Under the pieces are notes generated by a model that did no database searches, was not told the origin of the DNA, and saw only the letters and a list, made by a program, of their open reading frames with translations. The position numbers and the translations under genes are program-made. A stretch of 64,000 bases of DNA. Source: Sphingomonadaceae bacterium 3R27C6. Lineage in GTDB: Bacteria; Pseudomonadota; Alphaproteobacteria; Sphingomonadales; Sphingomonadaceae. Positions 33,427 to 42,549 of this stretch are shown here, piece by piece. The stretch's first letter is position 1; every line of letters begins with the position of its first letter. The stretch is from the NCBI GenBank assembly GCA_005503215.1, contig SCNS01000010.1:62001-126000 (forward strand). The letters run 5' to 3'.

Positions 33427-34177
33427 GCAGGCGTCTCGCTTTCAGCATCCGCATGCGTGCGCGTTCGACCGCGCGCCAGGCCCTTTGCCGCATCGAATGA
33501 TAGAGCGGATCGGCCTTGGGCCCGAAGCGCGAATTGCCGATGTCCGACACGATCGCGGCTTCGAGGATCGGCGCGGGATAGAGCGCGAGATTGGGCAGGC
33601 CGTGCGCCCACGACCGGTCCATCTCGTCATCGATCGGACGGCGGACGGTGCGGCAATGCCCGGCGAGCCGCCGCGCCCCTTCGAGCGTGATCGCATAGCC
33701 CTGCGTGCCATAGGCGAGGCCGACCAGCTCGACGATCGCGCGCGAATGCTGGAGGAAGTCGCGCCGCACCACACGCTGCCACGTCGGCCGTTTGGCGTAG
33801 AGCCTGAGGTAGTCGATCCCTTCGGCGTGAAGATCGGTGCGTGCGAGCGGCTCGAGATAGGCCCAGTCGACCACCGTATCATCCTCGAGGACGATTGCCT
33901 GGCGCACGCCGCGCGCGACCATGTCCTGCCAGATCGAGAAATGGCTGGCGTAGCAGCCGATCTCGCCCTTGCTCATCGGGCGGCCCTTGTTGCTGCGGAT
34001 CGCGGGTTCGTCGATCGTCATCCCCGGCGCCGGGCCGGTGCAGGCATCGAAGAAACGCCACGCAAGCGAGGTGTCCGCCGCGCGCGCGGCAAAGGCCGCG
34101 CGGCGGGCCGCGGCTGATTCGAGGGACACCACCAGGACTTCGGTGGTTTTGCCCGATTCGGGTAGGGAATCACCCAC
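33416..34177 (-). CDS. Glycosyltransferase family 25
   Basis: A 253-aa transferase of the LPS-biosynthesis (GT25) type. VLVVSLESAAARRAAF and WRFFDACTGP form the N-terminal strand; SKGEIGCYASHFSIWQDMVARGVRQAIVLEDDTVVD holds the conserved GE.GC..SH and EDD motifs; TQGYAITLEGARRLAGH and PIDDEMDRSW follow. Start is GTG. It is the first gene of a minus-strand operon with flippase and pyruvyltransferase and diverges from a GT2 gene across 223 bases. Confidence 0.88.
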   Translation of the reverse strand: MGDSLPESGKTTEVLVVSLESAAARRAAFAARAADTSLAWRFFDACTGPAPGMTIDEPAIRSNKGRPMSKGEIGCYASHFSIWQDMVARGVRQAIVLEDDTVVDWAYLEPLARTDLHAEGIDYLRLYAKRPTWQRVVRRDFLQHSRAIVELVGLAYGTQGYAITLEGARRLAGHCRTVRRPIDDEMDRSWAHGLPNLALYPAPILEAAIVSDIGNSRFGPKADPLYHSMRQRAWRAVERARMRMLKARRLLER

Positions 34178-34400
34178 TTGGATCGCCTTTTTGCTTGCGG
34201 TTGCGCATGGCTGCGCGGTTCAGAACCAACGACGGGCCGACGCGATCCTTGGTAGCGGGCAATTATTTGAGAGCGAAGGCACCGGCGCTCCGGTCGTCCG
34301 GTCAACGGGGCAACTCGTCTTCGCAGGTGCAGCATATTGTTGACCGGCATGCCGTCGGCAGCCGATTGGACCGTGGCGGGGGCACTGGACAGGCGTATCT

Positions 34401-35270
34401 ATGTTTCAAGTCGCAGTCGTCATACCCGTGTGGAACGGAGAAAAGGTGCTCGGCCGTTGCCTCGACGCGCTCGCGCGCCAGACGCTTCCGCATGACGCCT
34501 ATCAGATCATCGTCGTCGACAACGGATCGAGCGACGCAACGCGCGAGATTGCGCGCAGCTACCTGGGTGTCGAGCTGCTTGAAGAGCGCCGCCCGGGCTC
34601 TTATGCGGCGCGCAACCTCGCGATCGGGCGGGTCCGCGCGCCGATCATCGCCTTTACCGACGCCGATTGCGAACCCGCGCCCGACTGGCTCGAGCAAGTG
34701 CTGCGCGCGGCGGCGGCCAATCCGGGGTTCGGTGTGCTCGCCGGCAAGATCGAGCTGTTCGACGAGATCGCGCAGGAGCGCGAGGTGTTCGGCGATTACG
34801 AGCGGCTGTTCAGCTTTCCGCAGGCGCACGCCGCGCGCGGCAATTGCGCGACCGCCAATTGGGCGAGCGAGACGGCGTTGCTGAAGGCGCTCGGCGGGTT
34901 CGACGCGGCGCTGAAATCGGGCGGCGACCGGCAGATGGCGCTACGCATTCGCGAAAACGGTCATCCGCTTGTCTATGTGCCGGCGATGGTGGTGCGCCAT
35001 CCGGTGCGCGCGAGCCGCGCCGAGCTGGTGCGCAAGCGGCAGCGATTGAGCGGTGGGCGCTGGGATCGCACACGGCGGCGCCCGCGCCTTGTCCATGTGC
35101 TCGGGATTACGGCGGTCGATACGATCCGGCGGCTGCGCCGCGCGGCGATCTCACGCGAATTGTCGTTCCGGCGCCGACTGGCCGTGATGTGGCTGACATT
35201 GCAGCTCGCCGGGGTGGCGGTGAGCGAATATCTCAATCTCGCGGGGGGACGAAAGGCAGCACGCGACTGA
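34401..35270 (+). CDS. Glycosyltransferase family 2
   Basis: A 289-aa GT-A fold enzyme. AVVIPVWNGEKVLGRCLDALARQT and IIVVDNGSSDATREIA form the nucleotide-binding start; IIAFTDADCEPAPDWLE holds the D-x-D; GGFDAALKSGGDRQMALRIRENG is the acceptor/base region. The last 40 residues have an amphipathic or membrane-associating helix. Its stop overlaps the next GT2 start (TGATG). First of a four-gene plus-strand unit. Confidence 0.9.
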   Translation: MFQVAVVIPVWNGEKVLGRCLDALARQTLPHDAYQIIVVDNGSSDATREIARSYLGVELLEERRPGSYAARNLAIGRVRAPIIAFTDADCEPAPDWLEQVLRAAAANPGFGVLAGKIELFDEIAQEREVFGDYERLFSFPQAHAARGNCATANWASETALLKALGGFDAALKSGGDRQMALRIRENGHPLVYVPAMVVRHPVRASRAELVRKRQRLSGGRWDRTRRRPRLVHVLGITAVDTIRRLRRAAISRELSFRRRLAVMWLTLQLAGVAVSEYLNLAGGRKAARD

Positions 35271-36235
35271 TGACTCCTCCCCATGATGCGCCACGATTTT
35301 CCGTGGTGATGCCGCTCTATAACAAGGCCGCGCATGTGCGCGCCGCGATCGAGAGCATATTTGGCCAGACGTTTCCGCCGCACGAAATATTGGTGGTCGA
35401 CAATCGCTCGACCGACGGCGGGCGCGAGATCGTTGCCGCGATCGGCGACGAGCGGATTCAGCTGCTCGACCTCTCGACGCCGGGGCCGGGCGGCTATGCC
35501 GGACGCAACATCGGCATCCGTGCGGCGCGCGGCGACTGGATCGCCTTTCTCGACGCCGACGACTTGTGGCAGCCCGACCATCTTGCGGTGCTCGCTGAGA
35601 GCATAAGCGCCGACCCGAGCGCGCGTGTGGCGGCGACGCGGTTCGACCATGTGTTCGAGGATCGTTCGCAGGCCCAGCGGATCGCGCCGGAACTGGAGCA
35701 GCCGCAAAGCTTGGACCTAGCCGGCTTTCTTGCCGCGTGGCTGGCAGTGCGCGAATGCCCGATGTGGACCGGCGCGATCGCGATCCGGCGCGATACCTTG
35801 TTCGAAGCGGGGCTGTTCCCTGAAGGGCGCGCGGTGCGCGGCGGCGACAAGGATCTGTGGCTGCGTGTACTCGCCAAGGGAGCGCTGCGGTACGATCCGC
35901 GCGTCACCGCGGTCTTTCACCGCGACAGCGACAACAAGGTCAGCAAGTCGACGACGACGCTCGACGTGCCCTGCCTGGTCGAGACCGCGCGCGGGATGCT
36001 TGCCGGTGCGACGGCGCGCGAGACGGCGTTGCTGCGGCGGCTTGTGAACCAGGAAATCGCGCATTACGCGCGTTATGCGATGAAATATCCGGGCCGGACG
36101 GCGATCCGGGTGGGCGATCTCTATCTGCCCGAGGGGGCGGGCACCGCGGCGCTGCTGCTTGCGGCGAAGCTGATCCCCGCGTCGGTGCGACAATCGAGCT
36201 ATGCCCTGCGCAACCGGCTGCTCGCCCGCGCGTGA
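35270..36235 (+). CDS. Glycosyltransferase family 2
   Basis: A 321-aa GT-A fold enzyme. SVVMPLYNKAAHVRAAIESIFGQT and ILVVDNRSTDGGREIV are the donor-binding start; WIAFLDADDLWQPDHL has the D-x-D; GLFPEGRAVRGGDKDLWLRV holds the catalytic-type acidic residues. It starts at the stop of the previous GT2 (one-base overlap) and overlaps the next gene as GTGA. Donor and acceptor cannot be read from sequence. Confidence 0.9.
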   Translation: MTPPHDAPRFSVVMPLYNKAAHVRAAIESIFGQTFPPHEILVVDNRSTDGGREIVAAIGDERIQLLDLSTPGPGGYAGRNIGIRAARGDWIAFLDADDLWQPDHLAVLAESISADPSARVAATRFDHVFEDRSQAQRIAPELEQPQSLDLAGFLAAWLAVRECPMWTGAIAIRRDTLFEAGLFPEGRAVRGGDKDLWLRVLAKGALRYDPRVTAVFHRDSDNKVSKSTTTLDVPCLVETARGMLAGATARETALLRRLVNQEIAHYARYAMKYPGRTAIRVGDLYLPEGAGTAALLLAAKLIPASVRQSSYALRNRLLARA

Positions 36236-37149
36236 AGCCGATCCGCGCTTTCGGCGCCCTGCTGGCTGGCGGGGCGGACCTCGCCGCGTGGCTGTCGCTC
36301 GGCGGCAGGTTCGTGCCGATGCTTGATGTACTGGCGTCTTTCCTGCCGATATTTGGCGTGGCGGTGTTGGTAGGATTGCTGCTCGCCCGGCCGAGCCGGC
36401 GCTGGACTGTCGTCGCAGCCCTTGTCGGCCTGACGCCGGTCGCGATTGGCGTGATGCCCGAGCTGACGCGCAAGATTCCGGCCGCGCAAAAGGGCGCGAC
36501 CCCAATCCGGCTGCTCACTCATAATGTCTGGCAGAGCAATCGCGACCCCGCCGATACCGCGCAGGCGATCATCGACGCGAAACCCGATGTCGTGATGTTG
36601 CAGGAGGTGGATGGCAGCTTCCGCCCGATGCTCGCCGCGCTGGGCCAGCATTTCGCCTTTGCGACCAAATGCCCGCCGGGCTGCGACCTCGCGATCTTCT
36701 CGCGCTGGCCGATCGCGGACAGCGACTATTTCCTGAAGGATCCCGGGGGCCGCAAATTCGGTCCCGCGATGCTCTGGGCGCGGGTTGCGGAGCCCGGCGG
36801 CGATCCGTTTACCGTGGTTACGCTCCACTACCCCCGCCCGACATCGCGCGCTCAGGCGGTGCGCAGACACGATGTAGCGCGCGCGCTGGCACGGATCGAA
36901 CGTGACGCCTTGATCGTTGGAGGCGACATGAACCTCACCCCCTGGGCCGCGGCGATGCGTGAGCAGGACCGCGCCTTCGCCCCGCTTATCCGCATGACGC
37001 GCGCGCTGCCTAGCTGGCCGCGCGCCTTTCCCGTGCTGCCGATCGACCAGCTTTATGCCGGACCCGACTGGGGACTGGTGTCGGCGCGGCGGTTTCCCGC
37101 CACCGGATCGGACCATCTGCCGCTGCTCGTAACGCTGGCGCGCCGATGA
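36232..37149 (+). CDS. Membrane-anchored endonuclease/exonuclease/phosphatase family protein
   Basis: A 305-aa protein. Two N-terminal helices (about 5-24 and 30-70) anchor an EEP domain: LLTHNVW (Asn), VVMLQEVDGSF (metal Glu), LIVGGDMNLTPW (Asp and Asn) and ATGSDHLPLLVTL (Asp-His). All catalytic residues are present. The family includes DNases and lipid phosphodiesterases. Lying inside an exopolysaccharide operon with overlaps at both ends, it may act on a lipid-linked or phosphorylated glycan, but this is inference. Start is GTG. Confidence 0.85.
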   Translation: MKPIRAFGALLAGGADLAAWLSLGGRFVPMLDVLASFLPIFGVAVLVGLLLARPSRRWTVVAALVGLTPVAIGVMPELTRKIPAAQKGATPIRLLTHNVWQSNRDPADTAQAIIDAKPDVVMLQEVDGSFRPMLAALGQHFAFATKCPPGCDLAIFSRWPIADSDYFLKDPGGRKFGPAMLWARVAEPGGDPFTVVTLHYPRPTSRAQAVRRHDVARALARIERDALIVGGDMNLTPWAAAMREQDRAFAPLIRMTRALPSWPRAFPVLPIDQLYAGPDWGLVSARRFPATGSDHLPLLVTLARR

Positions 37150-38444
37150 AGCGCGCGATCATCTTTGCACTGCTCGGCAGCTGCGGTTTCGCGGTGCCCG
37201 CGCTCGCCCAGCAATCGGATGCGACCGACGGGCTCGGATCGGTGTCGAGCGAGAATAGTTTCGGGCGCGACCGCAATATCGGCGTGCTTGAACGCCGCCG
37301 GCCCGATTACACGCCCGAACCGATCCAGCTCGGCGTCCTCGAACTGATGCCGCGCATGGCGATCGGCGCCGGCTATGACGACAATCTCTATGCGCAGGAG
37401 AATGACCGGGTCGGCGACGCCTATCTGCGCATTCGCCCGCGCGTCTCGCTGGTGCGGCCTTCGCCGACGCTCAAGCTGTCGCTCGACGGCGAGCTCGACC
37501 TCTTGCGCTACGCCGACCGCGCGAGCGAGAACGCCACGCAATATTCGGTGAATGCGGGCGCGCTTTACACGATCAGCAAGTCGGACACGCTGAACTTGAC
37601 GCTGCGCAACGGGCGCTACAGCCAGGAACGCGTCTCGCCCGATAGCCCGACGCAGGCATCGCGGCCGGTCCGCTTCACGCTGAGCGGGGGGACGGCGACC
37701 TATACGCATGTCTTCAACCGCCTGCGTGTGCGCGGCGTGGTCGATGTCGAGAACCGCAACTACAGCGACAGCGTGACGCCGCTCGGCGACCCGATTGATC
37801 AGGATTTTCGCGATCATACGACCTACACCGGCACGGCGGTCGGCGAATATGCACTAAGCCCGAGCATCGCACTGTTCGTCGCGGGCTCGCTCAACAAGCG
37901 CGATTATCGCGAGCGCATCGGGCCGGTAGCGGCGCGCGATTCCAAGGGTTTCGAGCTTGCCGGCGGCGCGAGTTTCGAACTGGGCCGCAAGGCGCGTGGG
38001 GCGCTGCGGCTCGGTTATTTTCAGCAGGATTACCGGCCGGTCGAGTTCGAGGACGTTTCGGGCCTCCTCGTGCGCGGCGAGCTGGCCTATTTCCTCACCC
38101 CGCTGGTGACGATCACCGGCACGGTCGACCGCGGCATCAAGGAAACGGGCGTCAATGGCGCGACGGGCTATCTCGCGACCAACATGACACTGCGCGCCGA
38201 TTACGAGCTGCTGCGCAACCTGATCATCAGCGCGGGCGGTGAACTCGAGAAGCGCGATTTCAACAATATCGATCGCAAGGACGACCGCTGGACCTGGCGC
38301 GCCAGCGCGTCGTACCTTGTCAGCAAGCGGATGGCGCTGCGGTTCGACGTGCAGCGGCGCACCCAGTCGAGCTGGGGCGCGACCGCGGGGCGCGAATTCG
38401 CGGACAATCGCGTTTCGGTGGGGCTGACCTTTTCGGGCCTTTAG
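37146..38444 (+). CDS. Outer-membrane beta-barrel protein (BBP2_2-like) of the exopolysaccharide cluster
   Basis: A 432-aa protein with signal peptide (1-22, VPALAQ) and a strand pattern throughout (LKLSLDGELDLLRYADR, GAALYTISKSDTLNLTLRNGRY-type repeats), ending in VGLTFSGL. Barrels of this kind occur in many alphaproteobacterial capsule and exopolysaccharide loci and may form or assist the export pore. It overlaps the upstream EEP gene (ATGA). Its stop overlaps the stop of the converging acetyltransferase gene (shared TTAG). Confidence 0.82.
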   Translation: MKRAIIFALLGSCGFAVPALAQQSDATDGLGSVSSENSFGRDRNIGVLERRRPDYTPEPIQLGVLELMPRMAIGAGYDDNLYAQENDRVGDAYLRIRPRVSLVRPSPTLKLSLDGELDLLRYADRASENATQYSVNAGALYTISKSDTLNLTLRNGRYSQERVSPDSPTQASRPVRFTLSGGTATYTHVFNRLRVRGVVDVENRNYSDSVTPLGDPIDQDFRDHTTYTGTAVGEYALSPSIALFVAGSLNKRDYRERIGPVAARDSKGFELAGGASFELGRKARGALRLGYFQQDYRPVEFEDVSGLLVRGELAYFLTPLVTITGTVDRGIKETGVNGATGYLATNMTLRADYELLRNLIISAGGELEKRDFNNIDRKDDRWTWRASASYLVSKRMALRFDVQRRTQSSWGATAGREFADNRVSVGLTFSGL

Positions 38445-39166
38445 CCCCTGTCAGCCCGCGACCCGTAGAGCGCGCCTTCGCACGCCGCGAGCAGTTCGGG
38501 CGGAGCAAGGCGGTTGATATAGCCGTCTGACCCTTGGTCGGAGAGCAGCTTCGCCGGGATGCCGCCGACGACGCCGCGTTCGGGCACGTCCTTCGTCACC
38601 ACGGCGTTGGCGCCAATCGCCGCCTCGGCGCCGACATGAATGCCGCCGATTACCTTGGCGCCCGACCCCAGGAAAGTGCGATCGCCGATCACCGGCGCGC
38701 CGCGCCGGCTGCCGCGGTTCATATAGCCGAGCACGACGCCATGCGTGATGTTGACGTTGCTGCCGAGCACCGTGTCGCCGTGAAAATAGAAGCCGCCGAA
38801 GCGATTGAGGAACAGGCCGGGTCCGATCTCCATATATTCGGGGATCGCGAAACCATATTTATAGCGCGCGCGCAGCAGCAGCCATTTGGCAAAGGGATAG
38901 AGGCCGAACGCCTTGGCGGGCTTGAGCTTGAGCCAGCCCGTCGTGCGCATCAGCACCGTATATTTATAGCCCGGGGTGAAGGCATAATGCTTCGCGAAGG
39001 CGCCGAAGCTGACGCGTCCCGCATAGCGATAGAGGTCGGCGGCGAGCAATGCCTTGAGCTTAGCGAAGTTCACCGGACAGCCGCGAAGATGCGGCTTTCC
39101 GGTCTCGTCGGACACGGGTTCTTCGAACGCCGGAACGGGCGTCAGCGATGCGGTCGCCATATCCAT
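38441..39166 (-). CDS. Serine O-acetyltransferase-like (hexapeptide repeat) acetyltransferase
   Basis: A 241-aa protein. The N-terminal helical part (30-100, ALLAADLYRYAGRVSFGAFAKHY) is followed by a left-handed beta-helix with hexapeptides: VLGSNVNITHGVVLGY, PVIGDRTFLGSGAKVIGGIHVGAEAAIGANAVVTKDVPERGVVGGIPAKLL. The His of NITHG is the likely catalytic base. In this position it most probably O-acetylates the exopolysaccharide. Start ATG 39166 shares a base with the stop of the Wza-like gene. Confidence 0.87.
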   Translation of the reverse strand: MDMATASLTPVPAFEEPVSDETGKPHLRGCPVNFAKLKALLAADLYRYAGRVSFGAFAKHYAFTPGYKYTVLMRTTGWLKLKPAKAFGLYPFAKWLLLRARYKYGFAIPEYMEIGPGLFLNRFGGFYFHGDTVLGSNVNITHGVVLGYMNRGSRRGAPVIGDRTFLGSGAKVIGGIHVGAEAAIGANAVVTKDVPERGVVGGIPAKLLSDQGSDGYINRLAPPELLAACEGALYGSRADRG

Positions 39167-39729
39167 CAGAAATAGCGCTCGCCGAAACGGATCGTGTCGC
39201 CGGGAAGCACGGCGAAATCGGCGCTCATCGGATATTCCTGCTCGCCGGCCTCGCCCGCGCGTTTGAGGAAGACGCGCTTCTCGTTCGCGCGATAGGTGAA
39301 GCCGTCGGCCTTCGCGACCGCGCCGCGAATGGTGAGGCCCTGCGTATAGGGATATTCGCCGGGCTTGTTCACTTCGCCGAGGATGTAGACGGGACGGAAA
39401 TTGGCGACCTGGACCGAAACCTGCGGTTCGAGCAGATAGCCGTCGCCGAGTTTCGCCTCGATAGCCTTGGACAGTTCTTCGGTCTGGAGCCCCGCCGCCT
39501 TGACCTCGCCGATCAGCGGGAAGGCGATCGTGCCGGCGGGCGAAACCTCGAAATCGCCGGTGAGTTTCTCTTCGCCATAGGTCGCGACCTTGATCTTGTC
39601 GCCCGGCGAAAGGACGAAAGCCGTGGCGGGGGGCGGCGCGGCGCCGCTGCCCGCGAGCGGGGTTTGCCCGGCGCACCCGCTGAGCGCCATCAGCGCCCCC
39701 GCCAGTGCGATTTTCCTATGCCATTTCAT
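39166..39729 (-). CDS. Polysaccharide export lipoprotein (Wza-like)
   Basis: A 187-aa lipoprotein with lipobox LMALSGC. The Poly_export domain starts at about residue 36 (ATAFVLSPGDKIKVATYGEEKLTGDFEVSPAGTIAFPLIGEV) and a SLBB domain follows (YILGEVNKPGEYPYTQGLTIRGAVAKADGFTYRANEKRVFL). It is short compared with Wza of E. coli, typical of alphaproteobacterial versions. It works with the Wzc-like protein to move polymer across the outer membrane. Start overlaps the GT4 stop (ATGA). Confidence 0.92.
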   Translation of the reverse strand: MKWHRKIALAGALMALSGCAGQTPLAGSGAAPPPATAFVLSPGDKIKVATYGEEKLTGDFEVSPAGTIAFPLIGEVKAAGLQTEELSKAIEAKLGDGYLLEPQVSVQVANFRPVYILGEVNKPGEYPYTQGLTIRGAVAKADGFTYRANEKRVFLKRAGEAGEQEYPMSADFAVLPGDTIRFGERYF

Positions 39730-40907
39730 GAACTTACTCCCGGACGATATGCTGATATGTCTTCGATTTCGGACGCGGCGGACGGGGCACGCAGCGCCGC
39801 CTCGATCCGCGCCCAATAATTTGCGGCCGCCTGTTCGACGCCATAAGCCAGTGAGCGCTCGCGCGCCTTCGCGCCGCAGGCGCTGCGGCGCGGCTCGGCG
39901 AGCACCTCGACCAACGCCGCGGCAAAAGCCCCAACGTCATCGGTCGGCACCAACGCACCGGCAGTGACATCGATCCTGCCGCTGATCGTATCGCGCGACC
40001 GGCCGGCCAGAATTTCGGACGGACCCGACGCGCAATTGGTCGCGACGACGGGGACGCCGCACGCCATCGCCTCGACCAGCCCGTTGGGGAAGCCCTCCGC
40101 ATTCGAAGGCATCGCATAAAGCGCCGCGCGCGCCACCACCGCGAAGGGGTTGGCGACGAAGCCGGGCATGTCGACCCGGTCGGCGATTCCAAGCGAGGCG
40201 GCGAGGGCTTGAAGCGCGCCGCGCTCGGGGCCTTCGCCGAGGATGACGAGGCGCTCGCGCGGCGAGGCCAGCGCATAGGCGCGCAGAAGAAGCGGAAAAT
40301 TCTTGTTCGGCATGAGCCGCCCGGCCGAGACGATATAGGGATCGGCAGGCACGAAGGCAGGCGGCTCGGCCGCAAGCTCGGCGATGCGCCGATGGTCGAC
40401 CGGATTGGCGATCGCCGACATGCGCGCGCGCGCGACGCCGAAATTGGCGGCAAGATCGTCGACCACGCCCTCGGACACCGCGATCACATGCGCGGCGCGC
40501 GGATAGACGATGCGGACCATCGCCTTGGCGGCGCGCGCACTGCCCAGATGGGCGCTGGTGTTGACCCGCTCGCTGATCAGCCAGGGCCGGCCGCGCCCCG
40601 CCATCGCCCAGGCATTGGCGATATTGGCGCGGGTCAGGAAGCTGAGCGTCGCATCGGGCGACACGCGTCCGACGAGCGCGCGAAGCTGGGTCAGGCTCGG
40701 CAGCAGTTTGTGCCGGGCATCGAGCTGATGAACCTCGATCCATTCGGGCACATCATAGGCGCGCGGCTCGTCGTCGAGCAGCGCGAGATGGATGTCGTAG
40801 CGCGCGCGCCAGGGCTCGGAACCGCCGAGCAGCGTGGCGAGGACGCGCTCGGCGCCGCCCCCCGCGAGCGAGTTGATCGCGAATAAAATCCGCTTTCGGT
40901 GCAGCAT
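39726..40907 (-). CDS. Glycosyltransferase family 4
   Basis: A 393-aa GT-B fold enzyme. The start, ILFAINSLAGGGAERVLATLL, carries the glycine loop. The C-terminal domain has YIVSAGRLMPNKNFPLLLRAYA, LVILGEGPERGALQALA and ALYAMPSNAEGFPNGLVEAMACGVPVVAT, the E-x7-E region of retaining family-4 enzymes. GAGGAA lies before the ATG. First gene of a three-gene minus-strand unit, sharing a 186-base divergent region with an acyltransferase. Confidence 0.9.
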   Translation of the reverse strand: MLHRKRILFAINSLAGGGAERVLATLLGGSEPWRARYDIHLALLDDEPRAYDVPEWIEVHQLDARHKLLPSLTQLRALVGRVSPDATLSFLTRANIANAWAMAGRGRPWLISERVNTSAHLGSARAAKAMVRIVYPRAAHVIAVSEGVVDDLAANFGVARARMSAIANPVDHRRIAELAAEPPAFVPADPYIVSAGRLMPNKNFPLLLRAYALASPRERLVILGEGPERGALQALAASLGIADRVDMPGFVANPFAVVARAALYAMPSNAEGFPNGLVEAMACGVPVVATNCASGPSEILAGRSRDTISGRIDVTAGALVPTDDVGAFAAALVEVLAEPRRSACGAKARERSLAYGVEQAAANYWARIEAALRAPSAASEIEDISAYRPGVSS

Positions 40908-40967
40908 GGTTCCTCGCTGGAGTTTCGGGCGGAATTCGCCTCTGGAGAACTCCTACCACGGCCATTT

Positions 40968-40980
40968 GTTGCAGTGCACA
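40968..40980. promoter_or_regulatory. Candidate exopolysaccharide operator (13 bp)
   Basis: GTTGCAGTGCACA in the divergent region between the GT4 and acyltransferase genes. It matches the first half of the G(T/C)TGC-N3-GC(A/G)(A/G)C site fully and the second half in part. Confidence 0.35.
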
Positions 40981-41093
40981 CAGGCTTGCCCGCTTCATCG
41001 CCCCGCTAGGGCAACTGACCGATTTAAAGGGGTTTCGCGACGCGAGGTGTCTATCAGGGCGAACATCGACGGACGATTTTGCGGAGGTATTTA

Positions 41094-42254
41094 ATGGACA
41101 TTCGGCGAGTCGAGTGTCTGGATGGCCTGCGCGGCGTCGCGGCCCTCTGGGTGCTCATCGGGCATATGATGATCCTGACCGGTTTCCGCTTGCCGTTGAT
41201 CGGCAAGCCGGACCTCGGCGTGGACCTGTTCATCCTGCTCTCGGGCTTCCTGATGATGTACCAGTACCGGCTGCGCGCGGGTAGCGAAGACTGGGATGCG
41301 CCCGGCACCTGGGCGGCTTTCTGGACGCGCCGCTTTTTCCGGCTGGCGCCGCTTTTCTATGTGACGCTGGCGGCGGCGCTGATCGCGGGGCCGTCGATCT
41401 ATGCCGACCGCGTTGCGATCGACAGCTTCCTCGGCCAGTCGCTCCAGCCGGCCGAGCGCTATACCGACGCGAGCCTCACCAATATCGTGATGCATCTGAC
41501 CTTCCTGTTCGGATTGCTGCCCGAATACGCCTTTCGCACCCCGCTGCCCGACTGGAGCCTCGGGCTCGAAATGCAATTCTACCTGCTCTTTCCTTTCCTC
41601 ATCCTGCTCGGGCGGCGGATCGGCTGGATCCCCGCGGCGTTGGTCGCGGCGGGCGGCGGTGTGGCCATCGCCTTGCTCGCCGGGGCGGCGGGACTCGACT
41701 ATCCGATGCCATCCTTCCTGCCGTTGAAGCTCCAGCTTTTCCTTGCCGGCATGCTGATCGCCGCCGATCCGGGGGAGAGCCTTGCGCGGCTATGGATGCG
41801 CCTTGGCGCCGCGATGCTGCTCGCCGCGATCCCGATCGGCGGCGATCAGGACCTGCTCCATTTCGCGGTGCGCGAGCTGCTCGTGTTCGGCTTCTTCGCG
41901 CTGGTTCATTGGCGTTCGCTCGGTGTGATCGGCTGGGTTTCGCGTCTGCTCGGCAGCCGCCCCTTCTATTGGCTGGGCGAGCTTTCCTATGGCACCTATC
42001 TGATCCACCTGCTGATCCTGCAGCCGGTCGCGGCGGCGGTCATCGGGCAGTTCGGCACGGGGCTCGGCGCCGCCGGGCGCTTCGCCCTGACCGGGGCGAT
42101 CGTGGTGCCGGTGACCTATGTGCTTGCGTTTGTGACTTACAAGCTGGTCGAGCTGCCCGGACAGCGGCTGGGCAAGGCGATGATCAAGCGCGTGGCCGGG
42201 GGCAGCACGCCGCGCGCGCTCCAGACCGTGCCCGAAAAGATCGCGGCGCCCTAG
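41094..42254 (+). CDS. Acyltransferase family 3 (OafA-like)
   Basis: A 386-aa membrane protein with about ten helices. RVECLDGLRGVAALWVLIGHMM has the conserved R..GLRG and the catalytic-type His; DLFILLSGFLMMYQYR and FWTRRFFRLAPLF are further family signatures. It transfers acetyl or another acyl group to sugars. GCGGAGG lies eight bases before the ATG at 41094. It probably decorates the polymer made by this cluster. Confidence 0.9.
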   Translation: MDIRRVECLDGLRGVAALWVLIGHMMILTGFRLPLIGKPDLGVDLFILLSGFLMMYQYRLRAGSEDWDAPGTWAAFWTRRFFRLAPLFYVTLAAALIAGPSIYADRVAIDSFLGQSLQPAERYTDASLTNIVMHLTFLFGLLPEYAFRTPLPDWSLGLEMQFYLLFPFLILLGRRIGWIPAALVAAGGGVAIALLAGAAGLDYPMPSFLPLKLQLFLAGMLIAADPGESLARLWMRLGAAMLLAAIPIGGDQDLLHFAVRELLVFGFFALVHWRSLGVIGWVSRLLGSRPFYWLGELSYGTYLIHLLILQPVAAAVIGQFGTGLGAAGRFALTGAIVVPVTYVLAFVTYKLVELPGQRLGKAMIKRVAGGSTPRALQTVPEKIAAP

Positions 42255-42270
42255 CTATGAGGAAATGGCA

Positions 42271-42549
42271 ATGGATCGACGAACGCTTTTGACTTCGATG
42301 GCAGCCGCGGCTGCGGGCAGTGCCTGCACCGCAAAAGACACCGGGTCCGGGTCCGAAAAGACGGGACGGCCAACGCTCGCGATCGAGTCCGAAGGGCAGG
42401 GGCGCTGGCGAATTCGCAGCTGGGCGTGGCGGGAAAATGCGTGGCACCCGCGGATCGCGCGCGCGACGCGGACCGGTGCGGGCATAGAAGTCAGTGGGCC
42501 GATCGATGCGGCGGACCGGGCGAAAGTCCTGGCCCGGCTCGGCGCTTAG
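42271..42549 (+). CDS. Small predicted exported protein, Tat-like signal
   Basis: A 92-aa protein, MDRRTLLTSMAAAAAGSACT at its start. Arg-Arg and the following hydrophobic Ala-rich stretch fit a Tat signal, and the Cys at residue 19 a poor lipobox. The rest is a small basic domain rich in Trp and Arg (GRWRIRSWAWRENAWHPRIARATRTG). I chose ATG 42271 because GAGGA is then nine bases away; ATG 42265 is too close. No family recognised. Its stop overlaps that of the converging GT4 gene (TTAG). Confidence 0.55.
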   Translation: MDRRTLLTSMAAAAAGSACTAKDTGSGSEKTGRPTLAIESEGQGRWRIRSWAWRENAWHPRIARATRTGAGIEVSGPIDAADRAKVLARLGA

